From positions 992,001 through 1,056,000 of the forward strand of contig OZ254081.1 in the NCBI GenBank assembly GCA_965267505.1: a stretch of 64,000 bases of DNA, written 5' to 3'. Shown piece by piece: positions 49,366-56,684 of the stretch (the first letter of the stretch is position 1; each line of letters opens with the position of its first letter). The stretch comes from JANQHS01 sp965267505. GTDB taxonomy: Bacteria > Bacteroidota > Bacteroidia > Cytophagales > CCMP332. A program made the position numbers and the translations under genes. The notes beneath the pieces are model-generated. The model saw only the letters and a program-made list of their open reading frames with translations, was not told the DNA's origin and did not search any database.

Positions 49366-49869
49366 ATGAAGGAAGAGCATTCTTTGACCCACATCAGGCC
49401 AAGGTTCCGATTTACTCTGGATCTTAAGGAAGAAGAAGCCTTGGCCAGGATCGAAAAACAAAAGATGGCTGAAGAATACCTCATGGTTAGGAAGGAAGGG
49501 GACCTCATAAAACTGGATATTCCAAAAAATGACAGGCATTATTGGTCACCTCAAATGAACATCCGATTGGAAAAAGATGAAGAAGATGAGACCAAAACCA
49601 TCTTAAGGGTTTTGATCGGACCCCGGCCGGCGGTCTGGACCATGTTCACCTTTATCTATTTTGCTTTGGGGATATTGGGGTTTTCATTAGCATTTTGGGG
49701 ATTTTCAAAATGGATGCTAGGAGAGTTCTCCCATTGGGTTTGGGCCTTTCCGATCTCTTTGGCTTTTATGCTGACTGCCTACCTTTCCGGAAAGTATGGT
49801 GAAAAGTTGGGCCATGATCAAATGGAGGTTTTGAAGGATTTTTTGCGGGCTGCTCTTCCCATAGAGTAA
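49366..49869 (+). CDS. Conserved two-helix membrane protein of unknown function
   Basis: The 167-residue protein has a soluble N-terminal part (about 1-90) rich in charged residues (FTLDLKEEEALARIEKQKMAEEYLMVRKEGDLIKLDIPKNDRHYWSPQMNIRLEKDEEDETKTILRVLIGPRPAVW) and two transmembrane segments (MFTFIYFALGILGFSLAFWGF and WVWAFPISLAFMLTAYLSG), followed by a short cytoplasmic tail. I do not recognise the family. It is preceded by a 131-base gap with no visible terminator and followed by batD after 107 bases. Confidence 0.7.
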   Translation: MKEEHSLTHIRPRFRFTLDLKEEEALARIEKQKMAEEYLMVRKEGDLIKLDIPKNDRHYWSPQMNIRLEKDEEDETKTILRVLIGPRPAVWTMFTFIYFALGILGFSLAFWGFSKWMLGEFSHWVWAFPISLAFMLTAYLSGKYGEKLGHDQMEVLKDFLRAALPIE

Positions 49870-49962
49870 AATTGGTTTTTTCCTTTTGGGACAACTTTCA
49901 CTGGTTTTCACCCTCGACAAGTTTTGAAGGGATATTTCGTTAGCTAGACATACTGGATTAGT

Positions 49963-49970
49963 TAATTTTG
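49963..49970 (+). promoter_or_regulatory. Possible -7 element of batD
   Basis: TAATTTTG matches TAnnTTTG. TTAG (49940-49943) lies 19 bases upstream, one mismatch from the -33 consensus. The transcript would begin only three or four bases before the batD ATG at 49977, giving a nearly leaderless mRNA. Confidence 0.45.
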
Positions 49971-49976
49971 CGGTCC

Positions 49977-51422
49977 ATGAAAATATGGAAGGTCATATCG
50001 ATTTTTTTTACCCTCCTTGGGTATTGCCAGCTGGGTTCTGCTGCTACCGGGGATGTTTCCTTTCGCTATGGAAAAACCAAGATCGGATCGAACCAGGTTT
50101 TTACCATTACCCTCTCAATTGAGAATGAATACTTAAAATCCTATTCTGATTTCCCTCAGATCAAAGGTTTTAAAAAAATGGGGACCTCCTCCTCTACCAA
50201 TACCTCTATCATAAATGGAAAAATGACCGTGGTCTCTTCCATTACCCAGAATTACTATCCCGGCACAGAAGGAAAGTACCGGCTCAAGGACTTCACCATG
50301 GAGGTAAATGGAAAACCTTATAAGGCCAAGGGAACAGAAATAGAAGTTGGTCCACCAGTTCAGAGAAGGCAAAGACAAGATCCCTTTGCCTGGGATCCCT
50401 TTGGTGATTTTAATGAACCCCAGGAATTGGAATATGTGGATGTAAAAGCGGATGCATTTGTATCGGTGACCGTTGATAAAAGGGAGGTGTATAAAGGAGA
50501 GGGCTTCAATGCGACCATCAGTTTCTTTGTAGCTGAGACCAACCAGGCGCAAATGAGGTGGCCGGGAGATCTTTCAGATCAGCTTACAGATGCCATAAAA
50601 AAAATCAAACCGGGAACTGTATGGGAGGAAAACTTCAATATCTCAGAGATCCAAAAAAAGAAGGCGAAACTGAGCGGAAAGGTTTATGACCAATACATTC
50701 TTTACCAATCAACCTTCTTCCCCCTGGTTGAAGAGGATATTTACATCCCTCCTATCAAACTGACCCTGGTAAAATATAAGGAGGCCAATAGGAGGTCATT
50801 TTTTGGCAGGCCAAGGATCGAAGATGAACAGACCTTCACTTCCACAGCCAGAAAGATCAAGGTAAAATCCCTTCCTTTTCACCCATTAAAGGAGTCCGTC
50901 TCCGTTGGAAAATTCCAGTTGAAAGAAAGGATCGATAAAGGACCTTATCAAACCGGACAGAGTTTCACCTATGGCTTTTCAATTAAGGGGATAGGTAACA
51001 TAGCAGGAATCCAGCCCCCCGAAGCTCCCCAGGATGAGAATTTTGACTTTTTCACCCCCGAGGTCTTTCAAAATATTGACAGAAAGAATAACCGCATTAC
51101 AGGATCCAAGAACTTTGAGTATTATGCCGTCCCAAAGGAACCGGGCGAATTTCCCCTGGATTCCTATTTCACATGGATCTATTTTGATCCCTACGAAGAG
51201 ACCTATGATACCCTGGTCTCAGAGATCAATCTGCTTGTTACTGGCAAATCCAAAAAAGACTCCAAGATCCGCTCCAGCGATCTGGGCGATTTCTATGACA
51301 GAATAGAATTGGCCAATAATGAATTGATACCAGTTCAGGAAAGTCAGACTCCCCTTCTTTTCTTTCAGATATTGGCCGGCTTAATTGTGGCCATCACCTT
51401 CTTTTTTTACTTCCGGAGATAA
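49977..51422 (+). CDS. batD: BatD-family protein
   Basis: The 481-residue protein starts at ATG 49977 with a signal peptide (MKIWKVISIFFTLLGYCQLGSAA). It is made of immunoglobulin-like beta domains: VSFRYGKTKIGSNQVFTITLSIEN, GKYRLKDFTMEVNGKPYKAKGTEIEVGPP, VTVDKREVYKGEGFNATISFFV, YDQYILYQSTFFPLVEEDIYIPPIKL, and a C-terminal transmembrane anchor (LLFFQILAGLIVAITFFFYF). This is the pattern of BatD, first described in aerotolerance and MoxR-linked operons. No batA, batB or MoxR gene lies beside it here. It ends one base inside the aroC ATG. Confidence 0.87.
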   Translation: MKIWKVISIFFTLLGYCQLGSAATGDVSFRYGKTKIGSNQVFTITLSIENEYLKSYSDFPQIKGFKKMGTSSSTNTSIINGKMTVVSSITQNYYPGTEGKYRLKDFTMEVNGKPYKAKGTEIEVGPPVQRRQRQDPFAWDPFGDFNEPQELEYVDVKADAFVSVTVDKREVYKGEGFNATISFFVAETNQAQMRWPGDLSDQLTDAIKKIKPGTVWEENFNISEIQKKKAKLSGKVYDQYILYQSTFFPLVEEDIYIPPIKLTLVKYKEANRRSFFGRPRIEDEQTFTSTARKIKVKSLPFHPLKESVSVGKFQLKERIDKGPYQTGQSFTYGFSIKGIGNIAGIQPPEAPQDENFDFFTPEVFQNIDRKNNRITGSKNFEYYAVPKEPGEFPLDSYFTWIYFDPYEETYDTLVSEINLLVTGKSKKDSKIRSSDLGDFYDRIELANNELIPVQESQTPLLFFQILAGLIVAITFFFYFRR

Positions 51423-52501
51423 TGTCCAACACTTTAGGAAAACTAATAAGGTTAACAACCTTTGGGGAATCTCATGGCAAAGCAGTGGGAGGCATCCTTG
51501 ATGGACTTCCGGCTGGAATGGAACTGGACATTGACCTTATTCAAAAAGAAATAGACCGAAGAGCGCCGGGGCAAAGCTCAATCAGCACCCCGAGGAAGGA
51601 AAAGGACAAGATTCAGATCTTGTCAGGGGTGCTCGATTCCATGACTCTTGGAACACCCATAGGATTCATTTTTGAAAATTCAGATACAAAAAGTAAGGAT
51701 TACGATGCTCTAAAAGAGACCTTCCGCCCTTCCCATGCTGACCTGACCTGGGAAAGAAAGTTTGGTATGCGTGACCACCGGGGAGGAGGGAGAAGTTCTG
51801 CAAGGGAAACAGTTTCCTGGGTTGCCGCCGGTGCTATTGTGAAACCAATCCTGGCAAAACGAGGCATTGAAATTTCATCCTATGTAAGTGCCATAGGCAG
51901 ACACCAGATCGAAGGAGGCTATCCTTTTTATTCTGATGAGGAGATAGATAAGCAGATCACACGTTGTCCTGAGAAGGATATCAGTAAAAAGATGATTGAG
52001 GCAATTGAAGATGCCCGTGATGCAAAGGATTCTTTGGGGGGAGTAATTAATTGTGTTGTAAAAGGACTTCCGATGGGATTGGGAGAGCCAATTTTCGATA
52101 AGCTCGGATCCCGACTTGGTGGGACAATACTTGGACTAAATGCAGTAAAGGGCATTGAATTCGGAAGTGGGTTCAGAGCTTCAGGATTAAGGGGCTCAGA
52201 AAGCAATGATGAAATGGAAATCAATTCAAATGATGCGATCCATTTTAAATCAAATAATTCGGGAGGGCTTTTAGGAGGCATGAGTTCAGGAGCAGATCTA
52301 TGTTTTAGAGTGGCATTTAAACCCACAGCCTCAATTGGAAAGGAACAAGACAGCATCAACTCTTCTGGTCAAGAGGTGAAGCTGAAAATTGAAGGACGCC
52401 ACGATCCCTGTGTAGTTCCAAGGGCTGTTCCAATAATAAAGGCCTTAACTTCGCTCGTTCTTGCGGATTTCATTCAATTAAATTCGCTTTCAAAATTTTA
52501 A
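51422..52501 (+). CDS. aroC: Chorismate synthase
   Basis: AroC makes chorismate from EPSP, the last step of the shikimate pathway, with reduced FMN. The 359-residue protein has LTTFGESHGKAVGGILDGLPAG at the start, RRAPGQSSISTPRKEKD, the conserved RPSHADLTWERKFGMRDHRGGGRSSARETVSWVAAGAI and the C-terminal GRHDPCVVPRAVPIIKAL. It shares one base with the batD stop and is followed by the symporter gene after one base, so batD, aroC and the transporter are coupled. Confidence 0.97.
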   Translation: MSNTLGKLIRLTTFGESHGKAVGGILDGLPAGMELDIDLIQKEIDRRAPGQSSISTPRKEKDKIQILSGVLDSMTLGTPIGFIFENSDTKSKDYDALKETFRPSHADLTWERKFGMRDHRGGGRSSARETVSWVAAGAIVKPILAKRGIEISSYVSAIGRHQIEGGYPFYSDEEIDKQITRCPEKDISKKMIEAIEDARDAKDSLGGVINCVVKGLPMGLGEPIFDKLGSRLGGTILGLNAVKGIEFGSGFRASGLRGSESNDEMEINSNDAIHFKSNNSGGLLGGMSSGADLCFRVAFKPTASIGKEQDSINSSGQEVKLKIEGRHDPCVVPRAVPIIKALTSLVLADFIQLNSLSKF

Positions 52502-52502
52502 G

Positions 52503-53909
52503 ATGAAGAAATTTCCATTGCACGTTCAGATCATTACAGGCCTAGTCCTGGGAATAATTTGGGCCATTTTATCTGCATACTTCGACTTTGGAAATTTTAC
52601 CTCCGATTGGATCGCTCCTTTCGGCGACATCTTTATCCGATTGCTCAAACTGATAGCGGTTCCCTTGGTTTTGTTTTCAATTATTCAAGGAATAAGTGGG
52701 CTTACCGACATCAAAAAATTGGGAAGAATTGGAGCCAAGACCCTGGGAGCCTATTTGACCACTACCGTCCTGGCAATTTCCCTTGGTTTGATACTTGTAA
52801 ATACCATCCGACCGGGAGAAATTATGGACGAGGAGCAACGGATTGAGAACAGGATTCAATATGAAACCTGGGTTGAAAACACGGATGGAGTTGAGATAAT
52901 GGACGGTAAGCGTTTAAAGACCAAGGCTTCAAATGCTGTGACCGGCAATGAAGAAGGTGATTCGCAATTGGATGAAAAGATTAAATCAGTCCTGAAGAAG
53001 AAAGAAGAAAGCCCTCTAAAATTCATCGTGGATATGGTTCCCTTCAACATGTTCGTCTCTTTTGCGGATAATAAACTCATGCTCCAGGTAATCTTCTTTG
53101 CTATATTCTTTGGGATTTCCATGGTAAGCCTTCCTTCAAACCTGACCGCCCCATTAAGCACCGTGATTGCTTCAATTTCCGAGATCTTTCTTCAAATGGT
53201 CCATATCATTATGAAGGCGGCACCCTTTTTTGTTTTTTGCCTTCTTGCCGGTCAGATCAATAAGATGGCCGGGAATGATCCCGGAAAGGTATTTGAGATT
53301 TTCCAGTCTTTGGGCTGGTACATTTTAGTGGTTGTACTTGGCTTGGGTTTATTGCTTTTCATAATCTACCCTGGCATTGTCCATCTTTTGGTGAAACCCC
53401 TGAATTTCAAAAAATTCTCCCAAGGCATTTCGCCTGCTCAATTCCTCGCATTCTCCTCCTCGAGCAGTGCAGCTACACTTCCGGTGACTATGGATTGCGT
53501 TCATGAGAAACTTGGAGTATCTAAAGAGATCACTTCATTCGTTCTTCCGGTGGGAGCCACGGTAAATATGGACGGCACCTCTCTTTATCAGGCTGTGGCG
53601 GTTATTTTTCTCGCCCAAATCTATATGGTAGATCTCTCACTAGCCCAGCAACTAACAATAGTATTAACGGCAACACTGGCTTCGATCGGTTCTGCCGCCG
53701 TACCCAGTGCAGGCTTGATCATGCTGATTATCGTATTGCAATCCGTTGGATTAAACCCCGCCTGGATAGCAGTTATTTTCCCGGTAGACCGCTTGCTTGA
53801 CATGTGTCGAACCGCCGTTAATGTCACTGGGGATGCCATGGTAGCATCATTTATTGCAAATACGGAAAATGAAATTTCAGAAGTTTCGAAAAGTCAAGAA
53901 CCTTCATAA
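52503..53909 (+). CDS. Dicarboxylate/amino acid:cation symporter (DAACS family)
   Basis: The 468-residue membrane protein is a sodium- or proton-coupled glutamate/dicarboxylate transporter of the GltP/DctA family. Markers are HVQIITGLVLGIIWA, the reentrant-loop serine-rich AFSSSSSAATLPVTMDC, and VNMDGTSLYQAVAVIFLAQ with GSAAVPSAG. There is a hydrophilic insertion of about 70 residues (about 100-175: IMDEEQRIENRIQYETWVENTDG to LDEKIKSVLKKKEESP) between transmembrane segments 3 and 4, longer than in DctA. It follows aroC by one base and precedes the NifU-type gene. Confidence 0.9.
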   Translation: MKKFPLHVQIITGLVLGIIWAILSAYFDFGNFTSDWIAPFGDIFIRLLKLIAVPLVLFSIIQGISGLTDIKKLGRIGAKTLGAYLTTTVLAISLGLILVNTIRPGEIMDEEQRIENRIQYETWVENTDGVEIMDGKRLKTKASNAVTGNEEGDSQLDEKIKSVLKKKEESPLKFIVDMVPFNMFVSFADNKLMLQVIFFAIFFGISMVSLPSNLTAPLSTVIASISEIFLQMVHIIMKAAPFFVFCLLAGQINKMAGNDPGKVFEIFQSLGWYILVVVLGLGLLLFIIYPGIVHLLVKPLNFKKFSQGISPAQFLAFSSSSSAATLPVTMDCVHEKLGVSKEITSFVLPVGATVNMDGTSLYQAVAVIFLAQIYMVDLSLAQQLTIVLTATLASIGSAAVPSAGLIMLIIVLQSVGLNPAWIAVIFPVDRLLDMCRTAVNVTGDAMVASFIANTENEISEVSKSQEPS

Positions 53910-53930
53910 ACCTTAGCGCGTTTTTCACTT

Positions 53931-54506
53931 ATGACAAAGCAGAGACCTACAGAAGTTTATATGGAATCCAATCCAAATCCGAATTCCATGAAGTTCGTGA
54001 TCAACTACAACCTCGTACCGGAGGGAGTAGCCCTAGATTACCCCAATAAGGAAGAAGCAAAGGATTCTCCCCTGGCATTGGAGTTATTTGCTAAAGAGAA
54101 AATAAACCGGGTCTTTATCGCAGCAAATTTCATCACTCTCAATAAGGAAGAAGGAGCCGAATGGGATGAATTGGCAAATGAACTAAGGCCATTCATCAAA
54201 AATTATTTACAAGAAGGAAAGCAGGTTCTTTCAAGGGTCCCAAAAGAATTCCTTGCCAAAGAGGTGGTTGAAGATCAGGTTGAGGCAAAGATCATTTCTG
54301 TGCTAGAAGAGTATATCAAGCCAGCCGTGGAAATGGATGGCGGAGCCATTATTTTCAAATCTTTTGATGAAGGAAAGCTAACCGTTACACTCCAAGGCTC
54401 TTGTTCAGGCTGCCCATCATCCACTCTTACCTTAAAATCCGGCATAGAAAACCTTATGAAAAGGATGGTTCCAGAAGTTGGAGAGGTGGTTGCAGAAGAA
54501 GGATAG
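53931..54506 (+). CDS. NifU-like Fe-S scaffold protein (Nfu type)
   Basis: The 191-residue protein has a Nfu N-terminal domain (about 1-95: VYMESNPNPNSMKFVINYNLVPEG, SPLALELFAKEKINRVFIAANFITLNKEEGAEWDEL) and a NifU C-terminal domain with CSGCPSSTLTLKSGIENLMKRMVPEVGEVV containing the CxxC pair that carries a transferable cluster. The ATG is at 53931. Nfu proteins deliver Fe-S clusters to client enzymes, for example lipoyl synthase or RimO, both encoded in this window, which is suggestive only. It is convergent with the wzt gene, with two bases between stops. Confidence 0.92.
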   Translation: MTKQRPTEVYMESNPNPNSMKFVINYNLVPEGVALDYPNKEEAKDSPLALELFAKEKINRVFIAANFITLNKEEGAEWDELANELRPFIKNYLQEGKQVLSRVPKEFLAKEVVEDQVEAKIISVLEEYIKPAVEMDGGAIIFKSFDEGKLTVTLQGSCSGCPSSTLTLKSGIENLMKRMVPEVGEVVAEEG

Positions 54507-54508
54507 GC

Positions 54509-55738
54509 CTAAATGGCTCTAATTATATGTGGGAAAACGAACCTTGCCAACTTTGGGTCTACTGATTTTCCTGTCCCAAAATAGTCACCAGCTTCTACCT
54601 CAAAGAAGAAAGCCTCTTTCATCCAATCACTGATTCCCCCGTTGATGGTCAGATGGTAAGTGAGACTATACTTTCCCTCGTTTAAAGGGAAATTTGGCAC
54701 TTCCAGTTCGATGGAATTGGTACTTGAATTTATCTTCCTATCCTCATTAAAATCAGTACTCGCCCAAGCAATTTTCTCATTCATTGAGCCATTAAATCCA
54801 ACATTGAATCTCAAATTTCGAATAGGGATCATTTCTGGATTATCAAGCTCAAACCTGAAAATGACATTATTTCCTGTGCGAATGGGTTGAGTTTCTTGTT
54901 TGTCAACAATTACCCGTACCTCTTTTACCCGCACAGGGCCATCACCCTGACGATCCGTTCTCTCCAAAATTGGAATTTGAGATGCACTGCTAATTCCCTT
55001 TTCAAAGTATTTTTTTACACATTCCTGAACCTCGCCCTGGTATTCGATTTGACCATCTGACAAGAGGATGCCATGATCACAAAGGCTTTGAACCGCAGCC
55101 ATGTTATGACTTACAAATAGAATGGTCCGCCCAGATCTGGTAACCTCACCCATCTTCCCAATGCATTTTTTTTGAAAGTCCGCGTCACCAACAGCTAAAA
55201 CCTCATCAATGATCATGATCTCAGGTTCTAAATGAGCTGCTACAGAAAAAGCAAGCCTTACGGACATCCCTGAGGAATATCTTTTCACAGGGGTATCTAA
55301 AAAATCTTCTATGCCACTAAAGGCAACGATTTCATCAAACTTTGTCCTAACCTCTTTTCTGGTCATTCCCAGAATGGTCCCATTCAGAAAGATATTCTCC
55401 CTTCCGGTTAATTCAGGGTGAAATCCGGTACCTACTTCCAACAGGGAGGAAACCCTACCTCTGATGACAGCTTTTCCCTTGGTAGGTTCTGTGATCCTGG
55501 AAAGAATTTTTAACAAGGTACTTTTTCCGGCTCCATTCTTTCCAATGATCCCAACAGCCTGGCCCTGCTCCAGATCAAAAGATATATCCTTCAAAGCCCA
55601 AAATTCTTCTGCTTTTAAATGCTTACCCATCAGGTGATTGAGGGACCTTGAAAAATTCTCTCTGAAATCTCCACTTCGAGCCATCCCAATGTGGTATTTC
55701 TTTCCTATTCCTTCTACCTCGACAACCTTATCTCCCAT
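54509..55738 (-). CDS. wzt: ABC transporter ATPase of polysaccharide export (Wzt type)
   Basis: The 409-residue protein is the ATPase of a polysaccharide ABC exporter. I start at ATG 55736-55738 (MGDKVVEVEGIGKKYHIGMARSGDFRENFSRSLNHLMGK), because an earlier start would lie in the wzm frame. It has Walker A GKNGAGKSTLLKIL, signature RYSSGMSVRLAFSVAAHL, Walker B PEIMIIDEVLAVGDADFQKKC. After about residue 260 a C-terminal beta-sandwich domain (RQGDGPVRVKEVRVIVDKQETQPIRTGNNVIFRFEL to the end) resembles the Wzt carbohydrate-binding domain that recognises the non-reducing end of O-antigen. It is downstream of wzm, one base apart. Confidence 0.92.
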   Translation of the reverse strand: MGDKVVEVEGIGKKYHIGMARSGDFRENFSRSLNHLMGKHLKAEEFWALKDISFDLEQGQAVGIIGKNGAGKSTLLKILSRITEPTKGKAVIRGRVSSLLEVGTGFHPELTGRENIFLNGTILGMTRKEVRTKFDEIVAFSGIEDFLDTPVKRYSSGMSVRLAFSVAAHLEPEIMIIDEVLAVGDADFQKKCIGKMGEVTRSGRTILFVSHNMAAVQSLCDHGILLSDGQIEYQGEVQECVKKYFEKGISSASQIPILERTDRQGDGPVRVKEVRVIVDKQETQPIRTGNNVIFRFELDNPEMIPIRNLRFNVGFNGSMNEKIAWASTDFNEDRKINSSTNSIELEVPNFPLNEGKYSLTYHLTINGGISDWMKEAFFFEVEAGDYFGTGKSVDPKLARFVFPHIIRAI

Positions 55739-55739
55739 A

Positions 55740-56555
55740 TCAAACAAGGTCTGCCATGACCCTTTCAACTCTTTTGAAATAAAATAAGCCTGTTATGAAT
55801 AAGAACAGGATCAAACCAAAGCACAAATAGGCATACTGATCGATCTCGCCCAGTCCCAGGATAGAAAATCTGTATCCTTCAACCACTCCAACCATAGGAT
55901 TAAGGTGATAGATCAGCTGGTATTTTTCAGGAATAAGCTCGGTTGGATAGGCTATGGGAGTCGCATAAAGCCCCAATTGAACAATGAATGGAATAACATG
56001 CTGAAGGTCCCTGAATCTAATTGTTAAAGCACTCGTCCAAACTCCTATCCCTAGTGCTGCCAGAACATTCATAATAAAGAACACCGGTAAGAAAACCAGA
56101 TTTGATCCAGGCTTAACCCCAAAAAATATCATTAGTAAAATAAGAAAAACCAAGGCTACCAGATAATCAACAAAGCCTGCCACTGCCTTTGAAAGGGGTA
56201 TTACCAAGCGAGGAAAATATATCTTCTTCACCATTTCCTGAGCTCCGATAATACTAGTACCTGATTGATTAAGAACAAATGCAAAATAGGCCCAGGCTGT
56301 CATACCTGTAAGAGCAAAAACCGGGTATGGCACACCACTGGTATCCACTTCTAATGCCTTTCCAAAGATCAAAGTGAATATCAAGAGAGTAAATAAGGGC
56401 TGTAGAAGTGCCCAGAACAAGCCGAGAAAAGTTTGAGCATATCTTACTCTTAAATCTCTCCATGCAAGAACAGCAAAGAGATCCTTGTATTTTACCAACT
56501 CTTTAATTCCCAGGGAAAATCTTCCTTTCCCAGCTTGAATGATCGTTTTTTCCAA
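55740..56555 (-). CDS. wzm: ABC transporter permease of polysaccharide export (Wzm type)
   Basis: The 271-residue membrane protein is the permease of the pair, with about six transmembrane segments: YAQTFLGLFWALLQPLFTLLIFTLIFG, YPVFALTGMTAWAYFAFVLNQSGTSIIG, GFVDYLVALVFLILLMIFFG, VFFIMNVLAALGIGVWTSALTIRFRDL, IPFIVQLGLYATPIAYP, and YLCFGLILFLFITGLFYFKR. The ABC2-type KEL-x-x-YKDLFAVLAWRDLRVRYAQT N-terminus is typical. The start is TTG at 56553-56555. The pair exports finished polysaccharide across the inner membrane. Confidence 0.92.
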   Translation of the reverse strand: MEKTIIQAGKGRFSLGIKELVKYKDLFAVLAWRDLRVRYAQTFLGLFWALLQPLFTLLIFTLIFGKALEVDTSGVPYPVFALTGMTAWAYFAFVLNQSGTSIIGAQEMVKKIYFPRLVIPLSKAVAGFVDYLVALVFLILLMIFFGVKPGSNLVFLPVFFIMNVLAALGIGVWTSALTIRFRDLQHVIPFIVQLGLYATPIAYPTELIPEKYQLIYHLNPMVGVVEGYRFSILGLGEIDQYAYLCFGLILFLFITGLFYFKRVERVMADLV

Positions 56556-56574
56556 TTTTGAATAAAGCTGGCTT

Positions 56575-56582
56575 CAAAGATA
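56575..56582 (-). promoter_or_regulatory. Possible -7 element of wzm-wzt
   Basis: On the minus strand TATCTTTG matches TAnnTTTG exactly and is well placed, about 20 bases before the wzm start. No clear -33 element was found at 17-21 bases, so the call is moderate. Confidence 0.5.
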
Positions 56583-56639
56583 TCAATTGACCAAAAGCCA
56601 AGATGATACAAGGCCCAATTCCGATGAATTATTCCCTTT

Positions 56640-56670
56640 CTTGAATTCAGAGATTAAAGGACTATTTTTG
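56640..56670 (+). promoter_or_regulatory. Promoter of the type B sorting-domain protein gene
   Basis: CTTG (56640-56643), a 19-base spacer, then TATTTTTG (56663-56670) match TTTG-N19-TAnnTTTG with one mismatch in the -33 element. The start of transcription is about ten bases before the ATG at 56685. Confidence 0.72.
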
Positions 56671-56684
56671 ATAGGTATAAAATT

